Below, in pieces: positions 1 to 6,969 of a stretch of DNA of 12,825 nt. Below the pieces are notes generated by a model that searched no databases, had not been told where the DNA came from, and was given only the letters and a program-made list of their open reading frames with translations. The stretch spans positions 1 through 12,825 of the forward strand of contig CAMLSB010000040.1 in assembly GCA_946482565.1 (NCBI GenBank). The letters run 5' to 3'. Numbering within the stretch: position 1 is the stretch's first letter; the number at the start of each line of letters is the position of its first letter. The DNA comes from an uncultured Lysobacteraceae bacterium (lineage in GTDB: Bacteria; Pseudomonadota; Gammaproteobacteria; Xanthomonadales; Xanthomonadaceae). A program made the translations under genes and the position numbers.

Positions 1-604
1 CCCAGTCGTAGCGCAGCGGCGGCACTTCGCGGTTTTCCTTCGGCGACAGGCCCTTGAGCCAGGCGTTGCGCGCGTGGACCACGAACATGCGGCAGCCCGC
101 CTCCGCCACCGTGTCGACGAAGCCGAGGAAGCGATCCCAGTCGTGGTCGTCGTCGACGCCGAGCCGGCACTTCACCGTCACCGGCACCGGGCGCGGCAAT
201 GTCGACACCGCTTCGATCATCGCCGCCACGCCTTCGGCGACGAGTCGGGGCTCGCGCATCAGGCACGCGCCGAAGCGCCCGGCCTGCACGCGATCGGAGG
301 GACAACCGCAATTGAGGTTGATCTCGTCGAAGCCGTGTTCCGCGCCGATGCGCGCCGCCTGCGCCAGCAGCTCCGGCTCGCTGCCGCCGAGCTGCAAGGC
401 CACCGGATGCTCGACCGGATCCATCGCCAGCAGGCGCGCGCGGTCGCCGCGGATCACTGCGTTCGCGTGCACCATCTCGGTGTACAGGCGCGCATGCGGC
501 GCGATGACGCGGTGGAACACGCGGCAATAGGTGTCCGTCCAGTCCATCATCGGGGCGACGGACAGGCGCAGGGCTTCGGCGAGGATGGCGGGGGCGGCGG
601 TCAT
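1..604 (-). CDS. dusA: tRNA-dihydrouridine(20/20a) synthase DusA (3' end outside window)
   Basis: FMN-dependent enzyme that reduces uridine to dihydrouridine in the D-loop of tRNA, in the cytoplasm. The first 201 residues are visible and read without interruption off the left edge; the family is about 330-345 residues long, so roughly 130 C-terminal residues are missing. Visible signatures are VAPMMDWTD (residues 16-24) at the start of the FMN-binding TIM barrel, EINLNCGCPSDRV (94-106) with the catalytic Cys101, KCRLGVDD (145-152), and the DusA-specific HARNAWLKGLSPKENRE stretch (177-193), which separates DusA from DusB and DusC. The ATG at 604 was chosen because the core motif begins soon after it. 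It lies 16 nt after the stop of the DUF347 gene on the same strand, so it is probably the last gene of a unit with that gene and the LTA-synthase homologue. The family call is firm; co-transcription is inferred from spacing. Confidence 0.96.
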   Translation of the reverse strand, partial: MTAAPAILAEALRLSVAPMMDWTDTYCRVFHRVIAPHARLYTEMVHANAVIRGDRARLLAMDPVEHPVALQLGGSEPELLAQAARIGAEHGFDEINLNCGCPSDRVQAGRFGACLMREPRLVAEGVAAMIEAVSTLPRPVPVTVKCRLGVDDDHDWDRFLGFVDTVAEAGCRMFVVHARNAWLKGLSPKENREVPPLRYDW

Positions 605-620
605 GCGCCGCGTATTGTAG

Positions 621-1409
621 TCAGTGCGCGCGGCGGGCCGGCTTCTGCGGCAACAGCGCCACGCAGGCCGCGATCAGCCCGAGCAGCAGCAGCGTGGCGG
701 CGTAGCGGCTGATCGCCAGGCCGCCGTGGTCCAGCGGCTTGTCGAGGAAATCGCCGACCACGGCGCCGAGCGGCCGGGTCAGGATGAACGCGGCCCAGAA
801 CAGGAGCGTGCGCGAAGTGCGGGTGAGGAAGTACAGCGCGGCCACCAGGCACAGCAACCCGCCGAAGATCAGGATGCCGCCGGCGTAGCCACGCCCCGCG
901 GTGTCCGCGACCCAGTCCCCGAGCGCAGTGCCCAGCGTCTGCGAGAACATGATCGTCACCCAGTAGAAGCCTTCGGACTTCGGGTCGGCGACGGTCTCGA
1001 CCGCCACCGTGCCCGTGCTTTGCCGCCAGGCCCACAGGGAGCCGAGCAGCAGCGCCAGCAGCAGCGTCGTGCCGCCGGTGTAGCCGATCCCCAGCGAGCG
1101 GTCGGCGAAGTCGGCGAGCGTGGTGCCCACGGTCGTGCTCGCCACGATCGTCGCCCAGTACAGCCAGGGCCGGAAGCCCGTGGCGCGCACCTGCGTCAGC
1201 ACGGCCGCGACGAACACCACCGCGAAGATCGCGGTACCGGCGAGGTAGCCCAGCCCCATCGACATCGTGACCGCGTCGCCACCGGTCTCGCCGAGCGTGG
1301 TCGCAAGGATCTTGATGATCCAGAAGCCGAGCGTGACCTGCGGGACCTTGGCCCAGGCCTCGTCGAGCGCGCCGGGGACTGCTGGCGTGGCGGCCTCAGT
1401 GCGCGGCAT
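621..1409 (-). CDS. Four-repeat DUF347 (COG4705-type) integral membrane protein
   Basis: Polytopic membrane protein of unknown function. From the chosen ATG it has 262 residues. It shows four diverged copies of one unit: an aromatic-Trp pair, then a (T/P)(L/V)G...(D) motif, a short loop and a second hydrophobic helix. The copies begin near residues 29 (FWIIK...TTLGETGGD), 84 (YW...TTVGTTLADF), 149 (YW...QTLGTALGDW) and 204 (FW...RPLGAVVGDF). This matches PF03988, described as a repeat of two transmembrane segments with a conserved Trp, normally four copies per protein, giving about eight spans. An in-frame GTG at 1439 would add ten Arg/Lys-rich residues; I prefer the ATG at 1409, which overlaps the upstream gene's stop by 14 nt rather than 44. 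The gene sits between the LTA-synthase homologue and dusA. No substrate can be named from the sequence. Confidence 0.85.
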   Translation of the reverse strand: MPRTEAATPAVPGALDEAWAKVPQVTLGFWIIKILATTLGETGGDAVTMSMGLGYLAGTAIFAVVFVAAVLTQVRATGFRPWLYWATIVASTTVGTTLADFADRSLGIGYTGGTTLLLALLLGSLWAWRQSTGTVAVETVADPKSEGFYWVTIMFSQTLGTALGDWVADTAGRGYAGGILIFGGLLCLVAALYFLTRTSRTLLFWAAFILTRPLGAVVGDFLDKPLDHGGLAISRYAATLLLLGLIAACVALLPQKPARRAH

Positions 1410-3330
1410 GCGCGCGCGCTTCGGCCACCACCGACGCACGCATCAAACCGTGCGTGAAGCGATACGCCGCGGTTTCGTAGTCGGACACGGCCTGCAGCGT
1501 CGCCGCGGGATTCTCCGGCAACGGCGGCTGCGGCTGGTCGCGGTCGTGCGACGGCCGCACGGTATCGACCCGGCGATGCGGCGCGAGCTGCACCAGCCGT
1601 TCCGGCTGCAGGTAACCCAGCAACTGGTAGGTGCCGATGTACGCGCGTTCCGGCCGTTGCTGGAACACGTCGATGCCGTAGAACGCGCTGTCGTAATCCA
1701 TGCCCAGCAATCCGAACAGGGTCGGGCCGATGTCCACCTGCCCCATCAGCCCGTCGAAATGCCCCGGCGCGATGTTGCCGGGCGAATAGATCCACATCGG
1801 GATGTGGTAGCGGAACACCGGCAACGCCGCGATGCCTGCGCTCGAGGCGCAATGGTCCGCCGTGACCACGAACACCGTGTCCTTGAACCATGGTTTCGTG
1901 CGCGCGCGGCGCAGGAAGTCGCCGATCGCCCAGTCGGTGTAGGCGACCGCGCTTTCGCGCTTGCCCTGCGGCCACGGGCCGCGCCCTTGCGGGAACGTAT
2001 AGGGCCGGTGGTTGGACGTGGTCATGATGTGGGCGAAGAACGGCCGCCCGGCGGCCGCGTCGCGATCGAACTCGCGCAGCGCCATCGTGTACAGGTCCTC
2101 GTCGGCGACGCCCCAGATGTTCTCGTGGTGGATCTGGTTCGATGGAATCGCCTTGCGGTCCAGGACTTCGTAGCCGTTCGCGCCGAAGAAGGCGTTCATG
2201 TTGTCGAACGCGCCATAGCCGCCGTACAGGAACTGCGAGCGATAACCCTTGTCGTTGAATACCGTGGCCATCGAGAACAGGCCTTCGTTGTGCTCGCGCT
2301 TGACGATCGATTCGCCCGGCGTCGGCGGCACCGACAAAGCCAGCGCCTCGAGCCCGCGCACGGTGCGCGTGCCGTTGGCATAGAGGTTGTCGAACACCAG
2401 GCTGTCGCGGGCCAGCGCGTCGAGCCGGGGCGTCAGGCTGTGCTTGCGGCCGTAGGTGCCGGAGTACTCCGCCGACAGGCTCTCCACGCTGATCAGCACC
2501 ACGTTGAGCCGTCGCTCCGGCGCGGCGTTGTGGATACGGCGCTCGATGCCGGTGTCGCCGAGGAAGGTCGCGTCCGGCGTCGCCAGCTCGTAGCGCACCT
2601 TCGCGAACGCCTCGTCGAGCGGCACCGTGCGGTAGTAGCGATCGTAGTCGAGCGAGGCGCTTCGATATGCCGCGACGAACTGGTAGATGCCGTTGCCGGC
2701 CAGCTCGTTGGCGTAGGCGTTGTCGCTGCGGTCCTTCATCTCGCCGGTCACCAGCCAGGTACCGAGCACCGCGGCCGCGATCCAGCCGACGGCGACCAGC
2801 GTGCGCGCGCCCAAGCGCGCGCTGTCGTTGCGCACGGCGCGCCAGCGCCGCGTCGCCACGAACACCGCCAGCGCGGTGCCGGCGATCGCCGTGAGGATCC
2901 AGCCCACCGGATACGACTGGCGGATGTTGCCGATGACTTCCGTCGTGTAGACGAGGTAGTCGACCGCGATGAAGTTGAAGCGCGCCTGGAACTCCTCCCA
3001 GAACGTCCATTCGGCGACGGCCACGAACAGCGAAACGAGCAGCAGCGCCAGGCAGGCGAAGCCGACCAGGAAGCTGCCGCCGCGCCGCGCCAGCCAGCGC
3101 CGCGGCAACAGCCACAGCAGCAGCACCAGCGGGATCGCCAGGTAGACGTAGGCAAGCACGTCGTAGCCCAGGCCGACCCCGAAGATGAAGGCCCAGGTGG
3201 ATGGGTTCGCGGGGACGCCGCTGCCGGTCGCGAGCAGCAGGACCAGCCGGGTCAGGAAGGACACCGACAGGAAGACCACGCCCAGCCACAACAGCGGCCG
3301 GAAGCGTTCGTACAGGGGATGCAGTTGCAA
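1396..3330 (-). CDS. LTA synthase / MdoB-family phosphoglycerol transferase-like membrane enzyme
   Basis: 644-residue protein of the COG1368 family (alkaline-phosphatase superfamily). These enzymes transfer phosphoglycerol-type headgroups from lipid donors on the periplasmic or outer face of the membrane. About five hydrophobic segments lie at residues 13-33, 46-74, 86-106, 143-160 and 174-194, followed by a large extracytoplasmic catalytic domain. Metal and catalytic positions visible are Glu283 (VLISVES), the nucleophile region GTRTVRGLEA (Thr323, or less likely Thr321), NHRPY (440-444, with His441) and the TADH motif (490-493, with Asp492-His493). Spacings resemble those of LtaS. The start is TTG at 3330, with a well-placed GAGGAA five bases upstream and no better ATG. 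In a Gram-negative, periplasmic glucan or another envelope glycan is a more likely acceptor than lipoteichoic acid; this is inference. It is divergent from the two-component system and heads a unit with the DUF347 gene and dusA. Confidence 0.88.
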   Translation of the reverse strand: MQLHPLYERFRPLLWLGVVFLSVSFLTRLVLLLATGSGVPANPSTWAFIFGVGLGYDVLAYVYLAIPLVLLLWLLPRRWLARRGGSFLVGFACLALLLVSLFVAVAEWTFWEEFQARFNFIAVDYLVYTTEVIGNIRQSYPVGWILTAIAGTALAVFVATRRWRAVRNDSARLGARTLVAVGWIAAAVLGTWLVTGEMKDRSDNAYANELAGNGIYQFVAAYRSASLDYDRYYRTVPLDEAFAKVRYELATPDATFLGDTGIERRIHNAAPERRLNVVLISVESLSAEYSGTYGRKHSLTPRLDALARDSLVFDNLYANGTRTVRGLEALALSVPPTPGESIVKREHNEGLFSMATVFNDKGYRSQFLYGGYGAFDNMNAFFGANGYEVLDRKAIPSNQIHHENIWGVADEDLYTMALREFDRDAAAGRPFFAHIMTTSNHRPYTFPQGRGPWPQGKRESAVAYTDWAIGDFLRRARTKPWFKDTVFVVTADHCASSAGIAALPVFRYHIPMWIYSPGNIAPGHFDGLMGQVDIGPTLFGLLGMDYDSAFYGIDVFQQRPERAYIGTYQLLGYLQPERLVQLAPHRRVDTVRPSHDRDQPQPPLPENPAATLQAVSDYETAAYRFTHGLMRASVVAEARAHAAH

Positions 3331-3384
3331 GCCGGTTCCTCGCGCAGCGTATGCTCCAGTCTAGCCGCCGCGCCGGCAACTTCC

Positions 3385-3401
3385 CTCAGCTCAATCTCAG
3401 C
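3385..3401 (+). promoter_or_regulatory. Direct repeat CTCAGC-N5-CTCAGC, candidate response-regulator operator
   Basis: Two exact copies of CTCAGC at 3385-3390 and 3396-3401 are spaced 11 bp start to start, about one helical turn, with a weaker TCAA half-match between them. They lie 24 nt before the response-regulator ATG, in the 94-bp region shared with the divergent LTA-synthase homologue. OmpR/PhoB-family regulators typically bind tandem half-sites with this period. The function, autoregulation or control of the divergent gene, is inferred from position and spacing only. No convincing -35/-10 pair was found to orient it. Confidence 0.4.
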
Positions 3402-3424
3402 CAAACGTTAAGACGCCGCGCGCC

Positions 3425-4117
3425 ATGTCCCTCCCCGAACCCAGCGGCATGCGCGTCCTCATCATCGAGGACCAGCACGACATCGCCGCCAACCTCTGGG
3501 ATTTCCTCGAGCGCCGCGGCCATGCCGTGGACCATTGCGCCGATGGCGTCGCCGGCCTGGCGCGCGCGCGCGCCGGTGGCTTCGACGCGATCGTCCTCGA
3601 CCTCGGATTGCCGCGGCTCGACGGCCTGCAGCTGTGCCGCGCGCTGCGCGAGGCGGGCGACGGCGTGCCGGTGCTGATGCTGACCGCGCGTGACACGCTG
3701 GAAGACAAGCTGCGCGGCTACGCCGAAGGCGCCGACGACTACATGGTCAAGCCCTTCGCGTTGCGCGAACTCGAAGCGCGCCTGCGCGCACTGCACCGGC
3801 GCAACGCACCTGCCGCCGCGCCGCTGGCGCACGCCGGCCTCGGCTACGACCCGGCGGCGCTCGTGGCCACGCGCGAGGGCCGCCGCATCCCGCTGACCCG
3901 CATGCAGGGTGCGTTGCTCGCCGCGCTGCTCGCGCAGGCCCCGCATGTCTGCAGCCGCGAACGCCTGCTGCGCACGTTGTGGCCGGAAGGCGAAGGCGAC
4001 GCGGCCGCACTGCATACGCTGGTGTACGAATTGCGCGCGCTCGTCGACCGCCCGTTCGCGCAGCCGTTGCTGGCATCGGTGCGCGGCGTGGGCTATCGCA
4101 TCGCGGAAGCGCCGTGA
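3425..4117 (+). CDS. OmpR/PhoB-family two-component response regulator
   Basis: 230-residue cytoplasmic transcription regulator. The receiver domain (about residues 9-125) has the acidic pair Glu15-Asp16, phosphoacceptor Asp59 in IVLDLGLPRLDG, Thr87 and Lys109 (MVKPF), so all expected receiver residues are present. The C-terminal winged helix (about 135-228) ends with the typical SVRGVGYRI strand and contains CSRERLLRTLWPEGEGD before the recognition helix. The ATG at 3425 gives eight extra residues; the ATG at 3449 (GGCATGCGC) is also possible, and neither has a strong ribosome-binding site. The stop overlaps the kinase GTG by 4 nt (GTGA), so the two are translationally coupled and are the obvious cognate pair. 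An 11-bp-period direct repeat upstream may be its own operator. The regulon is not predictable beyond the divergent envelope gene being an attractive candidate. Confidence 0.93.
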   Translation: MSLPEPSGMRVLIIEDQHDIAANLWDFLERRGHAVDHCADGVAGLARARAGGFDAIVLDLGLPRLDGLQLCRALREAGDGVPVLMLTARDTLEDKLRGYAEGADDYMVKPFALRELEARLRALHRRNAPAAAPLAHAGLGYDPAALVATREGRRIPLTRMQGALLAALLAQAPHVCSRERLLRTLWPEGEGDAAALHTLVYELRALVDRPFAQPLLASVRGVGYRIAEAP

Positions 4118-5349
4118 GCGCACGCCGCCCGCTGCCGAGGCACATGGCGCTGCGCCGGCGGGTCGCGCTCGCGTTCGTGGCGCTCGGCTTCGTGCTGAGC
4201 ATGGGCTGCGCCGCAGTGGTCGCGATGGTGGCCGACGATTACGAATATGTCATCGCGGCCGAGATCCTGCGCGGACAGTCGGAGGACTACAGCCTGCGGC
4301 TGGCCAACGGCTTGCCGGCGCAGCTGCCGCGCACCCACCGCCTGAGCGGGTACCTCGCGCGCGACGTTCCCCTCCGCTATGCCGGCTATCCGCCCGGCGT
4401 GCACGAGGATCCGGCGCGGGGCGACGTCCACGTCGGCGTGTTCGACACGAGCGGCGGAAGGATGACCTTCGTCATCGACCTGAGCGATATCGAGCAGATG
4501 GAGCAGCACCTGCACGTCTTCCTCGCAGCGATGGTGGTGCTGGGCACGGCCCTCGCCGGCTGGCTCGGCTGGATGCTCGCCGGCAGGGCACTCGCGCCGC
4601 TGGGCCGCCTGGCCGACGCCGTCGATGCGATGCCGACGCGACCGCAGGCGACCGCGTTGCGTGACCGCACCAGCGACGACGAACTCGGCCGCCTCGCCGG
4701 CGCCATCGATGCGTACCAGGCCCGGCTGGTCGATGCCGATGCGCGGGAGCAGGCGTTCTTCGCCGATGCGAGCCACGAACTGCGCACGCCCGTGGCGGTC
4801 GTGCGCGGCGCGATCGAAGTGCTGATGGACGAACCGCAGCCGCCCGCCCAGGAAGCCCGCCTGCGCCGCGTCGAGCGCGGCATGGGCGAACTGTCCGACC
4901 TGCTGGAAGCGATGCTCGACGTCGCGCGCCGCCGCCCGCCGCAACTCGAGGACGTGGACGCCGCGAAGTTCCTGCGCGAAGCCGGCGCGGCCGCCCTGGC
5001 CTTGTCGCCCGGCGTCACGCTGGACGTGCATGCCGCGGGATCGCTGCGGCTGGCCCCGCGCGAGGCGCGCCTGCTGCTGCGCGGCGTGCTGCGCCACGTG
5101 CTGCCGCACGGCGCGCCGGGCACGCTGTCGCTGCGGCTCGATGGCGACGCGCTCGCGCTGCGGTTCGACGCCGCCGGCGCGGACCCCGCGGCGGATCCCG
5201 CGGAGTCGACGCCCGCCGCGACGCGCAGCGACACCGGCAGCGTGCCGGCCCTGCTCGACCGCCTGGCGCAGCGCTCCGGCTGGCGGATCGAGTTCCCGCA
5301 GCCGCGCCGCGTGCGGATCGTGCTTCAGCCGCCTTCCCAGACCATGTGA
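4114..5349 (+). CDS. Membrane sensor histidine kinase with degenerate ATP-binding domain
   Basis: 411-residue sensor starting at a GTG that overlaps the regulator's stop by 4 nt. Order: TM1 (about residues 15-39), a periplasmic region of about 95 residues, TM2 (about 136-158), HAMP-like linker (ALAPLGRLADAV), then the dimerisation/phosphoacceptor helix with a textbook H-box FFADASHELRTPVAVV and His221. The C-terminal domain is anomalous. Where the N-box should be it reads LLLRGVLRHVLPHGAPG (about 320-336), without the catalytic Asn. The G1 position reads DAAGADPAADP, without D-x-G-x-G. The G2 position reads SDTGSVPALLDRLAQRSGW, without the GxGLG loop. The surrounding hydrophobic pattern and the terminal RIEF...RVRIVL strands are kept, and the frame is open throughout, so this is divergence rather than a simple frameshift. 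It may lack autokinase activity or act as a phosphatase, scaffold or cross-phosphorylated partner. Its end overlaps the convergent GNAT gene by 25 nt. Confidence 0.88.
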   Translation: MSARRPLPRHMALRRRVALAFVALGFVLSMGCAAVVAMVADDYEYVIAAEILRGQSEDYSLRLANGLPAQLPRTHRLSGYLARDVPLRYAGYPPGVHEDPARGDVHVGVFDTSGGRMTFVIDLSDIEQMEQHLHVFLAAMVVLGTALAGWLGWMLAGRALAPLGRLADAVDAMPTRPQATALRDRTSDDELGRLAGAIDAYQARLVDADAREQAFFADASHELRTPVAVVRGAIEVLMDEPQPPAQEARLRRVERGMGELSDLLEAMLDVARRRPPQLEDVDAAKFLREAGAAALALSPGVTLDVHAAGSLRLAPREARLLLRGVLRHVLPHGAPGTLSLRLDGDALALRFDAAGADPAADPAESTPAATRSDTGSVPALLDRLAQRSGWRIEFPQPRRVRIVLQPPSQTM

Positions 5350-5849
5350 ATGTCGGCGCGCGCATAGTGCGAACCCGGGCGTGGCGCCGGGTGGTGCACG
5401 AAGCCCGCGCTTTCATACATGCGCAAGGCCGCTTCCAGCACGCTGCTCGATTCCAGGTAGAGCTCGCGACCGTCGAGGCCACGGTAGGCGCAGATCGCGG
5501 CGTCGAGCAGCGCGCGGCCGATGCCCGCGCCGCGCAGGTCCGGTTCGACCGCCATCTTGGTGAGCTCGTAGACGCCATCGCCGGCGTGGCGCAACGCGAC
5601 CGTGCCGACCGCGCGTGGCGCGGCATCGTCGCCGCCGCCGCTTTGCCCGTCGAGCAGCGCGAACAACACGCACCCGCCGTCGGCGAGGATGTGCCGCTCC
5701 GGATCGCCGAGTACCTCCTCGTCGAACGGCTCCACCACGAACCAGCGCCGCAGCCATTCCAGGTTGAGCCGCGCGAAGTCCGCGCGCCATCGCGGATCGA
5801 AGCCGACGATGCGGACCGGGCCGATGGTGTCCAATGCAGCAAGCCTCAT
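5325..5849 (-). CDS. GNAT-family N-acetyltransferase
   Basis: 174-residue cytoplasmic acyl-CoA-dependent acetyltransferase of unknown substrate. Motif A is clear: ELTKMAVEPDLRGAGIGRALL (residues 95-115), with the Arg-Gly-Ala-Gly-Ile-Gly pyrophosphate-binding turn at 106-111. Motif B follows as LYLESSSVLEAALRMYESAGF (130-150). The N-terminal part has the usual helix pair before the acceptor-site strands (CVLFALLDGQ, AVGTVALRHAG). Single-domain GNATs are generally 150-180 residues, so length is normal. The ATG at 5849 overlaps the stop of the upstream GFA gene by 4 nt (ATGA), indicating translational coupling. The stop codon lies inside the convergent histidine-kinase gene (25-nt overlap). Substrate could be a small molecule, amino acid or protein N-terminus; nothing in the sequence decides. 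Confidence 0.92.
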   Translation of the reverse strand: MRLAALDTIGPVRIVGFDPRWRADFARLNLEWLRRWFVVEPFDEEVLGDPERHILADGGCVLFALLDGQSGGGDDAAPRAVGTVALRHAGDGVYELTKMAVEPDLRGAGIGRALLDAAICAYRGLDGRELYLESSSVLEAALRMYESAGFVHHPAPRPGSHYARADIHMVWEGG

Positions 5850-6244
5850 CGCGAAAGGTGGGAAAGCGCGGCCGTCGCGGCATCGCGATCGGCATCGTCG
5901 AACGGGACGACGTCGAGCGCCGCCACGCTGCCCGCATCCAGGCAGCGCGCGTTGACGTCGATGCCGTCCGGATGGCTGCGCGGCACGTAGAACGCCTTGA
6001 TGCCGCAGTGCCGGCAGAAGCGGTGCTTCGCCGTGCCGGTGCCGAAGGTGTATTCAGAAAGCACGTCGGAGCCGGACGACAGCCGGAACGCGCGCAGCGG
6101 GACGATCAGGTGCAGGAAGCCGGTCATGCGGCAGATCGAGCAATTGCAGTCGAGCACCTGCAGGCGCGCCGGCGCGTCCACTTCGAAGCGCACGCGGCCG
6201 CAATGGCAGCCGCCGCGATGCACGACCGTGCCGGCTTCGCTCAC
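5846..6244 (-). CDS. GFA/CENP-V-family zinc-binding protein
   Basis: 132-residue protein of the family named after glutathione-dependent formaldehyde-activating enzyme, a small beta fold carrying zinc. Cysteine pattern is complete: GGCHCGRV (Cys13, Cys15) with CRHCG (Cys77, Cys80) as the structural set, and CNCSIC (Cys33, Cys35, Cys38) as the putative catalytic zinc site, plus Cys101. The start is the GTG at 6244, which overlaps the upstream stop by 4 nt (GTGA). The open frame extends further upstream, but that part is low-complexity Arg-rich shadow of the neighbouring gene and is not credible. Many family members have no proven formaldehyde role, so a specific reaction should not be assumed. 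It is the middle gene of a tight exported-protein/GFA/GNAT run. Confidence 0.92.
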   Translation of the reverse strand: MSEAGTVVHRGGCHCGRVRFEVDAPARLQVLDCNCSICRMTGFLHLIVPLRAFRLSSGSDVLSEYTFGTGTAKHRFCRHCGIKAFYVPRSHPDGIDVNARCLDAGSVAALDVVPFDDADRDAATAALSHLSR

Positions 6245-6846
6245 TTCGCGCGGCCGGCCGGCTTGCGCGCGGCGGGATCGCGGCCTTTCGCCTTGCCGTG
6301 GCGTGCCTTCCCATCGCGCGCCTTGCCGGCGGACGCGGGCGGCAACGGCCGGCCCCAGCGTCGGTAGGCATCGGCAAAGCCGTCCTTCATTGCGTGGAAT
6401 TGCGGCGACCCCGGCTTGATGTCGAGTTGCTGCGCGAGCGCGCCCCAGCCTTCGCCCGCATGCGCCTGCCATTCGTCGGCGACGTAACGGCAGGAGCGGC
6501 CGATGGCCTGCGCCAGCGCGCACGCGAAATACACATCGCCCGGCGTCCACGCGGGATCGGCCAGCAGCGCGACGACGACGTCGCGCGGAGCACCGCGGTA
6601 GCGCGCCAGTTCGTCGGCGAACGCATCGGGGTAACGACGACCGTAGGCATTGATGTCGGCCAGCACCGCATCCACCCAGGCATCGCCGGTGCGCGGACTC
6701 CATTCAGGCGGCGCCGCCGCTTGCGCGGGCAACGGCGCGGCGGGCGACTGCGCGCGAGCCGACGGCGCAACCTGCGGCTGCGCGGAGGCCACGCCCGTTG
6801 CGAGCGTTGCGAGCGACAACACAAGGAACCAGGCAACGTGGCGCAT
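6241..6846 (-). CDS. Exported protein of unknown function with basic Lys/Ala C-terminal tail
   Basis: 201 residues from the ATG at 6846. The start was chosen because residues 1-22 form a standard signal peptide (MRHVAW, a hydrophobic run, then ATGVASA before QPQ); a longer open frame upstream begins without one. After an Ala/Pro/Gln-rich linker (23-48) comes a compact helical domain with Trp57, Tyr68, Tyr72 and Tyr83. It includes DVYFACALAQAIGRSCRYVADEWQ (104-127, with Cys109 and Cys119 as a possible disulphide) and WGALAQQLDIKPGSP (134-148). The tail (about 173-201) is GKA/GRD-type, Lys/Arg-rich and probably disordered, and could contact nucleic acid or envelope polyanions. I recognise this as resembling unnamed proteobacterial exported proteins but cannot assign a function. 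It heads the coupled run with the GFA and GNAT genes. Confidence 0.8.
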   Translation of the reverse strand: MRHVAWFLVLSLATLATGVASAQPQVAPSARAQSPAAPLPAQAAAPPEWSPRTGDAWVDAVLADINAYGRRYPDAFADELARYRGAPRDVVVALLADPAWTPGDVYFACALAQAIGRSCRYVADEWQAHAGEGWGALAQQLDIKPGSPQFHAMKDGFADAYRRWGRPLPPASAGKARDGKARHGKAKGRDPAARKPAGRAK

Positions 6847-6932
6847 CGGGAACCCCGAGGGAAATGGGACGATGCAAGGATAAAACGCCGCGACGACCGG
6901 CGCATGTGCGCGCGCGGCGGTGACATCCTGCA

Positions 6933-6969
6933 CGCGCCCGTGACGGCCGGGCGCGTAGTTTCAGCGCCC
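6933..6969 (+). promoter_or_regulatory. Two mutually exclusive hairpins before the small membrane-protein gene
   Basis: The segment GGGCGCG (6949-6955) can pair with CGCGCCC at 6933-6939 (7 bp, 9-nt loop). Its first six bases can instead pair with GCGCCC at 6964-6969 (6 bp, 9-nt loop), which directly abuts the ATG at 6970. The second form would bury the translation start and the first would free it. No Shine-Dalgarno sequence is seen here. Such pairings arise by chance in GC-rich DNA, so a regulatory role is only a suggestion. Confidence 0.25.

Noticed and set aside
1196..3379. 727-codon minus-strand open frame over the LTA-synthase homologue
   Set aside because: Arg/Ala/Pro-rich translation without domains; a shadow frame of the real enzyme, whose motifs are complete in the other frame.
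1267..3411. 714-codon plus-strand open frame
   Set aside because: Antisense shadow in GC-rich DNA; low-complexity Arg/Gln/His translation and no recognisable domain.
3979..4113. Extended N-terminus of the histidine kinase
   Set aside because: Would overlap the response regulator's winged helix in another frame; the GTG at 4114 with a 4-nt overlap is the normal arrangement.
6245..6703. Extended N-terminus of the GFA protein
   Set aside because: Arg-rich shadow of the exported-protein gene; homology begins only after the GTG at 6244.
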